Shown: in pieces, positions 17,266-25,204 of the stretch
Numbering within the stretch: the stretch's first letter is position 1
Layout: the number at the start of each line of letters is the position of its first letter
NCBI RefSeq assembly: GCF_029910095.1
Contig: NZ_CP094526.1
Span: 806,001 to 870,000 of the forward strand
From: Bradyrhizobium sp. ISRA464
Lineage (GTDB): Bacteria > Pseudomonadota > Alphaproteobacteria > Rhizobiales > Xanthobacteraceae
Reading direction: 5' to 3'
Length of the DNA stretch: 64,000 bases
Translations under genes and position numbers: made by a program
The notes under the pieces: generated by a model
Database searches by the model: none
Told to the model about the DNA's origin: nothing
Seen by the model: the letters and a program-made list of their open reading frames with translations, nothing else

Positions 17266-18453
17266 ATGACAGCAGACGCAGTTATCGTTTCCACCGCGCG
17301 CACCGGCGTGGGCAGGGCCTATCGCGGTGCGCTCAACAACACCGATGGCCCGACCTTGGCCGGCCATGTGATGGCAGAGGCGGTGAAGCGCGCCGGCATC
17401 GCGCCGGGCGAGGTCGAGGACGTGGTGATGGGCTGCGCGATGCAGCAGGGCACCATGGTGATGAACGTCGCGCGCAAGGGCGCGATCCGCGCCGGGCTGC
17501 CGGTCACGGTCGCCGGCACCACCATCGATCGGCAATGCGCCTCCGGCCTGCAGGCGATCGCGGTCGCCGCGCGTTCGGTGATGCTCGACGGCGTCGAGAT
17601 CGCGATCGGCGGCGGCATCGAATCGATCAGCCTGGTGCAGAACGAGCACATGAACAAATTCCACGCCGTCGACGACGAGCTGATGGCGATGAAGCCGGAC
17701 ATGTACATGTCGATGCTGGAGACGGCGGAAGTCGTCGCCGAGCGCTACGGAATCGGCCGCGACAGGCAGGACGAATACAGCCTGGAGTGCCAGCGCCGCG
17801 TCGGTGCCGCGCTGCAGGGCGGCCGTTTCAACGACGAGATCGTGCCGATCACCACCAAAATGGCCGTGGTCGACAAGGACACCAAGCAGGTCAGCTACCA
17901 ACAGGTGACGCTGTCGCGGGACGAGGGTCCGCGTCCCGATACGACCGCGGAGGGCCTCGCCAAGATCAAGCCGGTGTTCGAGGGCAAGACCATCAGCGCC
18001 GGCAACGCTAGCCAGCTCTCGGACGGTGCGTCGGCCTGCGTGATCATGAGCGACAAGATCGCGGCCAGGAAGGGCCTGAAGCCGCTCGGCATCTTCCGCG
18101 GCTTCGTCGCCGCCGGCGTCGAGCCGGACGAGATGGGCGTCGGCCCGGTCGCCGCGATCCCGCGATTGCTGCAGCGGCACAATCTCAAGATCGACGACAT
18201 CGATCTGTGGGAGCTCAACGAGGCCTATGCGGTGCAGGTGATCTATTGCCGCGACAAGCTCGGCATCGATCCGGACAAGCTGAACGTTAATGGCGGCTCG
18301 ATCGCAATCGGCCATCCCTACGGCATGACCGGCGCGCGGCTCACCGGCCACCTCCTGATCGAGGGCCGACGGCGCAAGGCAAAATACGGCGTGGTGACCA
18401 TGTGCATCGGTGGCGGCATGGGCGCGGCGGGTCTGTTCGAAATCGTCCACTGA
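17266..18453 (+). CDS. Acetyl-CoA acyltransferase (thiolase)
   Basis: Type II thiolase of 395 residues. The acylated cysteine is C91 in [11 protein letters not shown], the [16 protein letters not shown] motif carries the catalytic histidine, and [13 protein letters not shown] near the end supplies the second cysteine. It should perform the thiolytic cleavage step that releases acetyl-CoA or another short CoA ester in the pathway encoded by this block. GGAGACCTAGC lies before ATG 17266. Length and motifs are normal for FadA/PcaF-type enzymes. Confidence 0.94.
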   Translation: MTADAVIVSTARTGVGRAYRGALNNTDGPTLAGHVMAEAVKRAGIAPGEVEDVVMGCAMQQGTMVMNVARKGAIRAGLPVTVAGTTIDRQCASGLQAIAVAARSVMLDGVEIAIGGGIESISLVQNEHMNKFHAVDDELMAMKPDMYMSMLETAEVVAERYGIGRDRQDEYSLECQRRVGAALQGGRFNDEIVPITTKMAVVDKDTKQVSYQQVTLSRDEGPRPDTTAEGLAKIKPVFEGKTISAGNASQLSDGASACVIMSDKIAARKGLKPLGIFRGFVAAGVEPDEMGVGPVAAIPRLLQRHNLKIDDIDLWELNEAYAVQVIYCRDKLGIDPDKLNVNGGSIAIGHPYGMTGARLTGHLLIEGRRRKAKYGVVTMCIGGGMGAAGLFEIVH

Positions 18454-18474
18454 TCGGAAACGCAGGAGATATTC

Positions 18475-19485
18475 GTGAAGACAGCGATCACTGAACTGTT
18501 CGGCATCCAGCATCCGATCATCCAGGGCGGAATGCACTATGTCGGCTTCGCCGAGATGGCGGCCGCGGTGTCCAACGCCGGCGGCCTCGGCATCATCACG
18601 GGCCTGACGCAGAGGACGCCGGAAGTGCTGGCGAAGGAGATCGCGCGCTGCCGCGACATGACCGACCAGCCGTTCGGCGTCAACCTCACCTTCCTGCCGA
18701 GCTTCACCGCGCCGCCCTATCCGGAATACATCGCCGCGATCCGCGAAGGCGGCGTCAAGGCGGTGGAGACCGCAGGCCGCAGCCCCGAGCAATACATGCC
18801 GGCGCTGAAGGCCGCCGGCATCAAGGTGATCCACAAATGCACCTCGGTGCGGCATTCGCTGAAGGCCGAGAAGATCGGCTGCGATGCGGTCAGCGTCGAC
18901 GGCTTCGAGTGCGGCGGCCATCCCGGCGAGGACGACATCCCGAACATGATCCTGCTGCCGCGCGCGGCGGAGGAACTGAAGATCCCGTTCGTCGCCTCCG
19001 GCGGCATGGCGGATGCGCGCAGCCTGGTCGCGGCGCTGGCGATGGGCGCGGCGGGCATGAACATGGGCACGCGCTTCATCGCCACCAAGGAAGCGCCGGT
19101 TCATCCCAATGTGAAGCAGGCGCTGGTCGAGGCCAACGAGCTCGACACCCGCCTCGTCATGCGCGCGCTGCGCAACACCGAGCGTGTGCTGAAGAACAAG
19201 GGCGTCGACGAGCTGCTCGAGATCGAACGCGAGAAGGGCGCCAAGTTGAAGATCGAGGACATCCACGAGCAGGTCGCGGGTGTCTATCCCAAGGTGATGA
19301 TCGACGGCGACATGGACGCCGGCGCCTGGAGCTGCGGCATGGTGGTCGGCCTGATCCACGACATCCCGACAGTCAAGGAGCTGATCGACCGCATCATGGC
19401 TGAAGCCGAGCAGATCATCCGCCAGCGGCTGACCGGTTTCCTCGACGGCATCGTCGAGACCACGCCGGCCCGCGCCGTGGCGTGA
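18475..19485 (+). CDS. NAD(P)H-dependent flavin oxidoreductase, nitronate monooxygenase family
   Basis: TIM-barrel FMN protein of 336 residues. The start FGIQHPIIQGGMHYVG, the FVASGGMADARSLVAALAMG phosphate-binding region and SVDGFECGGHPGEDD with the family histidine are all typical of 2-nitropropane dioxygenase/nitronate monooxygenase-like proteins. In catabolic operons such proteins often act as NADH:quinone-type reductases or enoyl-CoA-linked reductases rather than on nitroalkanes, so the role here is open. The start is GTG 18475 with CAGGAGA upstream. The stop overlaps the region just before the crotonase gene. Confidence 0.9.
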   Translation: MKTAITELFGIQHPIIQGGMHYVGFAEMAAAVSNAGGLGIITGLTQRTPEVLAKEIARCRDMTDQPFGVNLTFLPSFTAPPYPEYIAAIREGGVKAVETAGRSPEQYMPALKAAGIKVIHKCTSVRHSLKAEKIGCDAVSVDGFECGGHPGEDDIPNMILLPRAAEELKIPFVASGGMADARSLVAALAMGAAGMNMGTRFIATKEAPVHPNVKQALVEANELDTRLVMRALRNTERVLKNKGVDELLEIEREKGAKLKIEDIHEQVAGVYPKVMIDGDMDAGAWSCGMVVGLIHDIPTVKELIDRIMAEAEQIIRQRLTGFLDGIVETTPARAVA

Positions 19486-19496
19486 CGGAGGACGCC

Positions 19497-20270
19497 ATGA
19501 CGGAGCACGTCAAAGTCAAGATTGCCGATGGTGTCATGACGCTGACGCTGCAGCGTCCGGAGAAGAAGAACGCGCTGACAGGCGCCATGTATAACGCCCT
19601 GTCTGATGCGCTCAAGCAGGCGGAGGCGGATGCCTCCGTTCGCGTGATCTTGTTCCAGGGCGATGGCGACAGCTTCACCGCGGGCAACGATCTCGCCGAT
19701 TTCGCCAGCCAGGCGCGCGGCGAAAGCACGGTCGATAGCCCCGCCCATCGCTTCATCGGGACCATCAGCAAGGTCGGCAAGCCGCTGGTCGCCGCCGTGC
19801 AGGGCAATGCCGTCGGCGTCGGCACCACCATGCTGCTGCACTGCGATCTGGTCTATCTCGCGGACAATGCGCGGCTGATCACGCCGTTCGTCAATCTCGC
19901 GCTGGTGCCGGAAGCGGCATCGAGCTGGCTGCTGCCGTTGCGGATCGGACATGCACGCGCCTACGCGATGTTTGCGCTCGGCGAGCCGATGGATGCGGCG
20001 GGTGCGGTGGCATCTGGCCTCGCCAATGCCGTGGTGCCGCAAGCCGAGCTGCGCAAGAAGGCGTATGACGCCGCGATCGCGCTGACTACGCGGCCCGCGG
20101 GGTCGCTCAGCCTGACCAAGAGACTGATGCGTGAGCACCAGCGCATCGCGGCGCAAATCGCCGCGGAAGCAGCCGTGTTCAAGGAGCGGCTGACGACGCC
20201 GGAGGCGCGCGAGGCCTTCGCCGCTTTCGCCGAACGGCGTCCGCCGGACTTTTCCAAACTGTCGACCTGA
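19497..20270 (+). CDS. Enoyl-CoA hydratase/isomerase family protein
   Basis: Crotonase-fold protein of 257 residues. ATG 19497 is chosen because CGGAGGACGCC precedes it, although GTG 19482 overlapping the previous stop is possible. Visible features are LQRPEKKNALTGAMYNAL, the oxyanion-hole segments AGNDLADF and VQGNAVGVGTTML, and LVPEAASSWLLP. The canonical glutamate pair of hydratases is only partly matched: an EA pair is present in PEAASS. It could therefore be a hydratase or an isomerase. It would add water to the enoyl-CoA made by the ACAD pair. Confidence 0.9.
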   Translation: MTEHVKVKIADGVMTLTLQRPEKKNALTGAMYNALSDALKQAEADASVRVILFQGDGDSFTAGNDLADFASQARGESTVDSPAHRFIGTISKVGKPLVAAVQGNAVGVGTTMLLHCDLVYLADNARLITPFVNLALVPEAASSWLLPLRIGHARAYAMFALGEPMDAAGAVASGLANAVVPQAELRKKAYDAAIALTTRPAGSLSLTKRLMREHQRIAAQIAAEAAVFKERLTTPEAREAFAAFAERRPPDFSKLST

Positions 20271-20311
20271 TTGATTGGACTAATCACGGACCCACCGAGG
20301 GAGTGAAGAGC

Positions 20312-21472
20312 ATGCACGTCACGGGCAGCCATCAATACCCCACCATGGAATCTGTGAGCTACGGCAAGCCGGCGGCCGAAGCGTTGCGCGAGGAGGCCGA
20401 GCGGCTCGGCGCGACGCGCGTCTATCTGATTGCCAGCCGCACGCTGAACACGACAACCGACGAGATCGAGAAGATTCGCAAAGGCCTCGGCGATCGCCAT
20501 GCCGAGACCTTCGACGGCGTGCCGCAGCACACGACCCGGGACGTGGTGGTGCGGATTGCACGGCAGGCCAAGGAGGCCAAGGCCGATCTGATCGTCGCGA
20601 TCGGCGGCGGTTCTGTGGTCGATGCGGCGAAAATCGTGCTGATGTGCATGGAGCACGAGATCTTCGCGCCGGAAGGGCTAGACGGCTTCGAGACCACGCC
20701 CGAGCGCCGCTTCGGCGCATTCCGGACCCCGAAGGTGCGCATGATAGCGATCCCCAGCACGCTGTCGGGCGGCGAATATAATTCGGGCACGCTGGTCACC
20801 GACACCAGCCGCAAGCTGAAGCAGATCTTCAATCATCCCCTGATGATGCCGCGCAGCATCATCCTCGACCCCGCGATCACCAGATATACGCCGGAGAAAC
20901 TCTGGCTGGGCTCCGGCACGCGGGCGATGGATCACGGCATCGAGGCGATCTGCTCCTCCCGTCCCAACGTGCTTGTCGATGCCGTGTGTCAGCAGGGGCT
21001 GCGCTATCTGCACGATGGCCTGCTGCGCACCAAGGCTAACCCCGACGATGAGGCAGCGCGGCTGAACTGCCAGTTGGGCTCGTGGCTGTCGGCCTTCGGG
21101 TTGCAGTCGCGGGTGCCGATGGGAGCGAGCCATGCCATCGGCCATGTGCTCGGCGGCACCTGCGATGTGCCGCATTACTTCTGCACGGCGGTGATGATGC
21201 CGAGCGTGCTCAAATACAATCGTCCCGCGACGGAGGCCGCGCAGCAATCGATCGCCGCCGCGCTCGGTGCGCCCGAGCGCGACGCCGGCGAGGCGTTCGC
21301 GGCGTTCATCGCCGAGCTAGGCCTGCCGCGGCGGCTCGCCGATGTCGGCGTCGCCGAGGATCGCTTCGAGTTGATCGGCAAGAACGCCATGCTCTCGATC
21401 TTCACCCGGACGAACCCGCAGCCGATCCGCGAGCCCAGCGACGTCGTCAAGATCCTCAAGCTCGCCGCCTGA
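20312..21472 (+). CDS. Iron-containing alcohol dehydrogenase, maleylacetate reductase-like
   Basis: Fe-ADH family protein of 386 residues. IGGGSVVDAAKI binds the dinucleotide, IPSTLSGGEYNSGT follows, and metal-site elements appear in AMDHGIEAICS and GASHAIGHVLGG. The overall pattern is close to maleylacetate reductases of aromatic catabolism, which convert maleylacetate to 3-oxoadipate, but other members oxidise alcohols. ATG 20312 is preferred over GTG 20303, which sits too close to GAGGGA. Its presence beside GST- and HCCA-isomerase-like proteins suggests that part of the substrate could be aromatic or cyclic. Confidence 0.88.
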   Translation: MHVTGSHQYPTMESVSYGKPAAEALREEAERLGATRVYLIASRTLNTTTDEIEKIRKGLGDRHAETFDGVPQHTTRDVVVRIARQAKEAKADLIVAIGGGSVVDAAKIVLMCMEHEIFAPEGLDGFETTPERRFGAFRTPKVRMIAIPSTLSGGEYNSGTLVTDTSRKLKQIFNHPLMMPRSIILDPAITRYTPEKLWLGSGTRAMDHGIEAICSSRPNVLVDAVCQQGLRYLHDGLLRTKANPDDEAARLNCQLGSWLSAFGLQSRVPMGASHAIGHVLGGTCDVPHYFCTAVMMPSVLKYNRPATEAAQQSIAAALGAPERDAGEAFAAFIAELGLPRRLADVGVAEDRFELIGKNAMLSIFTRTNPQPIREPSDVVKILKLAA

Positions 21473-21501
21473 GGCGGCGGCCGCATCAGGAGCAATCCAC
21501 G

Positions 21502-22308
21502 ATGGCCGACCTGCGCATCTTCTCCTACCTGCCCAATCCGCGGGTGTGGAAAGCAACCATTGCCGCCCGCTTCTGCGGCGTGGACGTCGAGGTCAGAGGC
21601 GCATCCAGCAAGGAACTGCGCGACTGGCTGTGGGATTACGATGCGCGTCCGCTGGCGGAAGAGGAGCGGCAATCGCTCGCGTCCCTGGCGCGCACTGGCC
21701 GAGTCGGGTTGACTAGCGCGCAGCTCTTCAAGACCGACGCGTTCATGGAGGCGCAGCCGTTCGGCAACGTGCCGGCCGCGTTCGGGCGCGATGGCACGGT
21801 CGGCATCTTTGAGTCGAACAGCATCATGCGCGCGGTGGCGCGGCTCGGCGAGGCGGCGTTCCCGCTCTACGGTCGCGACGCCTATGAAGCGTCCCGCATC
21901 GACAGCTTTCTCGATGTCAGCCTGGTCTTCGCACGGGATTCGCAGATCTACCTGCTGGCGCTGGCGGACGGCTCCGTCGATGCGGCGATCCACGCGCGCG
22001 CCAAGCTGGCTTTTGCGATCTACGCCTCGGGGCTGGAGCAGGCGCTGTCTCCACGGTGCGACGCGCTGGTGGGCGACAGCCTCTCGCTGGCCGACATCTG
22101 CTTCGCGGCCGAGCTTGCGCTGTTCATGAACGAGCATGCGCGGGCCGTGCAGTTGAACGAGCGCGGGTTGGACAAGATCCTGCACGCCGGTGTCGAAAAC
22201 GATTATCCGCGGGTGTTCGCCCACTTTGCCCGATTGATCGCGCACCAGCATTTCAAGCCGGATCTCGGACCTTATGTCGAGAAATTGTTGTCAAAGGCGG
22301 CCGCCTGA
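21502..22308 (+). CDS. Glutathione S-transferase-like protein
   Basis: Protein of 268 residues with a thioredoxin-like N-terminal half (RIFSYLPNPRVWKATIAARFCGV, FGNVPAAFGRDGTVGIFESNSIM, where the ES pair matches the glutathione-binding site) and an all-helical GST C-terminal domain (SLADICFAAELALF). There is a roughly 40-residue insertion around residues 40-70 relative to short GSTs, giving the look of the EF1-gamma-like or YfcG-type branch. ATG 21502 has AGGAG upstream. It is co-oriented with the catabolic block and may use glutathione in an isomerase or lyase step, together with the first gene's product. Confidence 0.85.
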   Translation: MADLRIFSYLPNPRVWKATIAARFCGVDVEVRGASSKELRDWLWDYDARPLAEEERQSLASLARTGRVGLTSAQLFKTDAFMEAQPFGNVPAAFGRDGTVGIFESNSIMRAVARLGEAAFPLYGRDAYEASRIDSFLDVSLVFARDSQIYLLALADGSVDAAIHARAKLAFAIYASGLEQALSPRCDALVGDSLSLADICFAAELALFMNEHARAVQLNERGLDKILHAGVENDYPRVFAHFARLIAHQHFKPDLGPYVEKLLSKAAA

Positions 22309-22347
22309 CCGTCAGGATTGCCGCTTGCAACGCGGAGGGTTGATCGC

Positions 22348-23049
22348 ATGACCACGCCGGTTTGCCTGATTACTGGTGTCGGACCCGGCACGGGCTCGGC
22401 ACTCGCGAGGAGGTTTGCCGAGGGCGGCTATCGCGTGGCGCTGCTCGCCAGGAACGAGGAGCGGCTGGCCGCGCTGGAGAAGGAGCTGCCGAACGCCAGG
22501 GGCTATCGCTGCGACGTGTCGGATCCGGCGCAGATCGAGGCGGTGGCATCAGCGGTCGAGCGCGATCTCGGCAGTCCCGGCACCGTCATTCACAATGCCG
22601 TCGGTGGTGCGTTCGGCACCTTCCGGGAGATCGATCCCGCGATCTTGAACCGGAACTTCCAGGTCAACACGATGGGGCTGTTGTACCTCGCCAGGCGATT
22701 TGCCCCGGCGATGATCGGCGCCGGCAAGGGCGCCATTGTCGCGACCGGCAACACGTCGGCCTTGCGAGGCAAGGCCGGCTTCGCAGGTTTCGCGCCGACC
22801 AAGGCGGCGCAGCGGATCCTGGCCGAAGCGATGGCGCGCGATCTGGGGCCGCAAGGGGTTCATGTCGCCTATGTGGTCGTCGATGCCGTGATCGATCTCG
22901 AGTGGACGCGGAAGCGCTGGCCGGAGCGGCCGGACGAATTCTTCATCAAGCCGCGGGCGATCGCGGACGAGATCTGGCACGTCGTTCATCAGGACCGCAG
23001 CGCCTGGTCGTTCAATGTCGAATTGCGGCCGTTCGGCGAAGCCTGGTAG
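22348..23049 (+). CDS. SDR-family protein lacking the catalytic tyrosine (paralogue)
   Basis: Protein of 233 residues, last gene of the block. The cofactor motif ITGVGPGTGSALARRFAEGG and the HNAVGG segment are SDR-like, but the active site reads GFAGFAPTKAAQRILAEAMA: the residue four before lysine is Phe instead of Tyr. This is the same change as in the SDR at 14169, and the C-termini are nearly the same (FNVELRPFGEAW here). GGAGGG precedes ATG 22348. It may be catalytically altered, or act as a reductase using a different proton donor. Confidence 0.86.
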   Translation: MTTPVCLITGVGPGTGSALARRFAEGGYRVALLARNEERLAALEKELPNARGYRCDVSDPAQIEAVASAVERDLGSPGTVIHNAVGGAFGTFREIDPAILNRNFQVNTMGLLYLARRFAPAMIGAGKGAIVATGNTSALRGKAGFAGFAPTKAAQRILAEAMARDLGPQGVHVAYVVVDAVIDLEWTRKRWPERPDEFFIKPRAIADEIWHVVHQDRSAWSFNVELRPFGEAW

Positions 23050-23221
23050 CCGCTCGCGCTATCTTCGTATCGATCAGGTCGAGTGGAGCGGCAACGGAGG
23101 TTCACCTCCCCCCGTTGGGGAGAGGCGAACCGATTCCATCCTGACTCATCTTGCTCTAAGTCAATGCGCACGATGACGATGCGCTGGCGCGCCACACGGA
23201 TGCACCTGCGGGCAAGAACTA

Positions 23222-23755
23222 TCCGGCGCTTGACCTGCGACAAATCAACCCGACGGGCAAGTCAGTCAAAACCCGTCAAGCCCTCGCGCGCAAAATATTT
23301 CTGTTTTCCAGAAGCGAAACTCGGTGTATGAATGGCCCGTCTCACCCGCTTGAGGGGCGCTGCGCGATCGTCACGAGTGCTGGGTCGAGATGCGGTGGAC
23401 GCCGATGTCACGGCTGACGAGCGTGGCAGATAGCGGACGGTGAAGTCGTGCAGGCCTGACGCCCTAGTGGCAGGTGTCTCATCAGTAAGAGCAGGAGCTC
23501 TCACTGATGACGGTGACAACAAAGCCCAGTCTCGCCGGGGAGAGCACGTATAAGCCGTAAACCATCGCGCAGGGAAAGCCGGGATTGCTCCGGTTTCACC
23601 TGTGGTCCTACCTCCCGTGCTTTCCATTTGCACGGGACCCATGGGTGCAATCGGCACCCGGCTTTCCCTGCGCCCTCTGTTCAAGAGAGGGCGGAACGAA
23701 GAGCAAACCTCGGACGCAACGCGCCGCGAGAACGCGAAGCCATATCTCCACGACT
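23222..23755. repeat. Structured repeat-like element, candidate non-coding RNA
   Basis: A stretch of about 530 nt with several stems and no gene. GACGGG/CCCGTC pair at 23252-23257 and 23272-23277. TCATCAGT/ACTGATGA with AGAGC/GCTCT form a 13-bp stem with one mismatch and loop AGGA at 23479-23510. GCGCAGGGAAAGCCGGG (23567-23583) pairs perfectly over 17 bp with 23657-23673 and encloses CCCGTGC/GCACGGG (23614-23636). GCCCTCT/AGAGGGC follow at 23672-23692. From memory, similar multi-copy intergenic sequences occur in Bradyrhizobium, Rhodopseudomonas and Nitrobacter, which needs a search. Boundaries are approximate. Confidence 0.55.
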
Positions 23756-23790
23756 GTCATCGCCCGCGAAAGCGGGCGATCCAGTATTCC
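23756..23790 (+). repeat. Solo GAAA-loop hairpin repeat
   Basis: GTC, then ATCGCCCGC (23759-23767), GAAA loop, GCGGGCGAT (23772-23780), then the tail CCAGTATTCC. The same plan (GTC, stem, GAAA, stem, CCA-TA-CC tail) forms both ends of the GIY-YIG cassette at 62549-62946, so this looks like a solo relative of that cassette's terminal repeat. Confidence 0.65.
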
Positions 23791-23867
23791 AGAGGCAGCT
23801 GATTGATCCGAGCGGCCGCGGCGTACTAGATGCCCCGCATGCGCGGGGTATGACGGCGGGGCGGAGC

Positions 23868-23935
23868 GATGGATTGCTTCCGTCTTCGCCGAGGCTTCGG
23901 CGGACAAGTCGTCGCGGTCGCTCCTCGCAATGACG
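23868..23935 (+). repeat. ATTGC..GCAATGAC intergenic repeat
   Basis: ATGGATTGCTTCCGTC, an internal hairpin CCGAGGCTTCGG, and the end TCGCTCCTCGCAATGACGG. A longer copy with two nested palindromes is at 59022-59133 and a partial copy at 43216-43240. This is a dispersed REP-like family. Confidence 0.65.
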
Positions 23936-23968
23936 GCGTGCTGGATTGGATCGCGCCACAAACTCGAT

Positions 23969-23994
23969 GTCGTCCCGGCTTTCGCCGGGACGAC
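23969..23994. repeat. GAAA-loop hairpin repeat (GTCGTCCCGGC arms)
   Basis: GTCGTCCCGGC (23969-23979) and GCCGGGACGAC (23984-23994) form an 11-bp stem; the 4-nt loop reads GAAA on the minus strand. Closely related in stem and loop to the ends of the 62.5-kb GIY-YIG cassette, but without its conserved tail. Confidence 0.7.
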
Positions 23995-24034
23995 GAATGG
24001 AGAGAGATGCGAAAGCGTCCTTTCCCGCGATATT

Positions 24035-25051
24035 TCAGCTTCCGGGCCGACCGGCGAGTTGCGGCACGAACATGTCGCTCCACTTCGCCGGCTTGACCTT
24101 GATCGAGCCCGCCTTGTGCATGAACTCGGCGAATTGCATCACGCCTTCCGGTGTCGCGGTGAAGCGTGCATCCTTGTCCTCGATCATCTGCTGGACTTCC
24201 GCGGCGTCAACCTTGACCTTCGAGTTCTTGGCATAGATCTCGGCGGCGAGTTTCTTGTCCTTGGCGATGAGCGCAGTGGCGTCGTCCATCGCCTCGATGA
24301 AGGCCTGGGTCATCTTGGGATTGGCGTCGACGAACTTCTTCGGCGCGAAGGTGACGTCGAGCGTGAGATTGCCGAGATAGTCGACCGAATTGAGCACACG
24401 GTGGATGCCGGGGCTCTTGGCTTCCAGATACTGGAAGGGAGGCGAGGTGAAATGGGCCTTGACCTCGGTCTTGCCGCCGACGAGGGCGGCGAGCGCCTCC
24501 GGATGCGGCAGGCTGATCGTCATCGGATCCATCTTGGCGTAGTTGGCAGCGCCGAATTCCTTGGCGGCGATCATTTGCAGCACGACGGCGGCGAGCGAGG
24601 TCTTGATGCCGGGCAGCGCGATCTTGTCGGTCGGGGTGAAGTCCTTGAGCGACTTCAGCTCCGGCTTGTTCGCCATCAGCCACAGCGAAGTCGAGCTCAT
24701 GCCCGAGACGCCGACGACCTCGACGCCGGGGATGCCCTTGGCCTTGGCCCAGAGCGTGACGAAGCCCGGCGCGCCGGTGCCGGCGAAATCGAGCGTGCCG
24801 GCCATCATCGCGTCGTTGATGACGTTGCCGCCGTCAAGCATCAGCCAGGTCACCTTGATGTCGCCGAGCCCGGCGGCCTTGGCGCGCTTCTCCAGGAACT
24901 GCTGGTCCTGCATCACGATTAACGGCAGATAGAGGATGCCGAAGCCCTTGGAAATGCGCACTTCGGCGACCTCGGCACGGGCCGGGGCGCCGAGCGCCGC
25001 CGCGAGCACGGCGGCAGCCGCGAGCGAGCGGACGATGTTCTTCAATGTCAT
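24035..25051 (-). CDS. ABC transporter substrate-binding protein, SsuA/TauA/NMT1-like
   Basis: Periplasmic binding protein of 338 residues. The signal peptide MTLKNIVRSLAAAAVLAAAL ends near ARAE. The mature part starts VRISKGFGILYLPLIVMQDQ and contains DAMMAGTLDFAGTGAPGFVTLW, the hallmark arrangement of the nitrate/sulfonate/taurine and NMT1/THI5-like families. ATG 25051 follows GGAGGAGACTT. Downstream on the same strand lie a permease and an ATPase, making a complete importer. The ligand cannot be assigned from motifs; no desulfonation or pyrimidine gene lies nearby. Confidence 0.9.
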   Translation of the reverse strand: MTLKNIVRSLAAAAVLAAALGAPARAEVAEVRISKGFGILYLPLIVMQDQQFLEKRAKAAGLGDIKVTWLMLDGGNVINDAMMAGTLDFAGTGAPGFVTLWAKAKGIPGVEVVGVSGMSSTSLWLMANKPELKSLKDFTPTDKIALPGIKTSLAAVVLQMIAAKEFGAANYAKMDPMTISLPHPEALAALVGGKTEVKAHFTSPPFQYLEAKSPGIHRVLNSVDYLGNLTLDVTFAPKKFVDANPKMTQAFIEAMDDATALIAKDKKLAAEIYAKNSKVKVDAAEVQQMIEDKDARFTATPEGVMQFAEFMHKAGSIKVKPAKWSDMFVPQLAGRPGS

Positions 25052-25100
25052 AAGTCTCCTCCTTGGAATGCGGGCCATTCGGCCTGGTTGCGGTGGTGGG

Positions 25101-25204
25101 CTGGAGCGTTTTTCAGCGAAGTGGATACCGGTTCGCGTGAAGAAAACGCGTCAAAACAAGAATCCAGGACGTCGGTTCCGATTCAAATCAGAACAGAAAA
25201 TGCT
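25101..25204. repeat. Dispersed intergenic repeat between binding protein and permease genes
   Basis: GAGCGTTTTTCAGCGAAGTG, then GATACCGGTTCGCGTGAAGAAAACGCGTC, then GGTTCCGATTC and AATCAGAACAGAAAATGC. Part of it recurs inverted at 58100-58172 (AATCAGAACCGAAGCTG, GAACCGTTGTCC, CGCTCGAAAACGC). It sits inside the operon between genes transcribed together, so it may affect mRNA stability rather than initiation. Confidence 0.6.

Larger units (their letters stand above)
23050..24034. other. Non-coding stretch filled with repeats
   Basis: No supported protein gene in 985 bp. It holds, in order, a CCTCCCCCCGTTGGGGAGAGG short repeat (23106-23126), the structured element at 23222-23755, a GAAA-loop hairpin (23756-23790), a GCCCCGC hairpin (23831-23850), an ATGGATTGCTTC/GCAATGAC-type repeat (23868-23935) and another GAAA-loop hairpin (23969-23994). 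Open frames of 60-140 codons exist on both strands but follow the repeat's base composition and show no protein signature. Confidence 0.7.

Noticed and set aside
17251..19359. A 702-codon open frame on the minus strand opposite thiolase and the flavoprotein
   Set aside because: It is His/Ala/Arg-rich and lies antisense to two clear genes; GC-rich DNA suppresses stop codons on the opposite strand.
23262..23684. A 140-codon minus-strand frame in the structured element as a real protein
   Set aside because: It spans the long stems and hairpins, has no domain or ribosome site, and composition follows the repeat.
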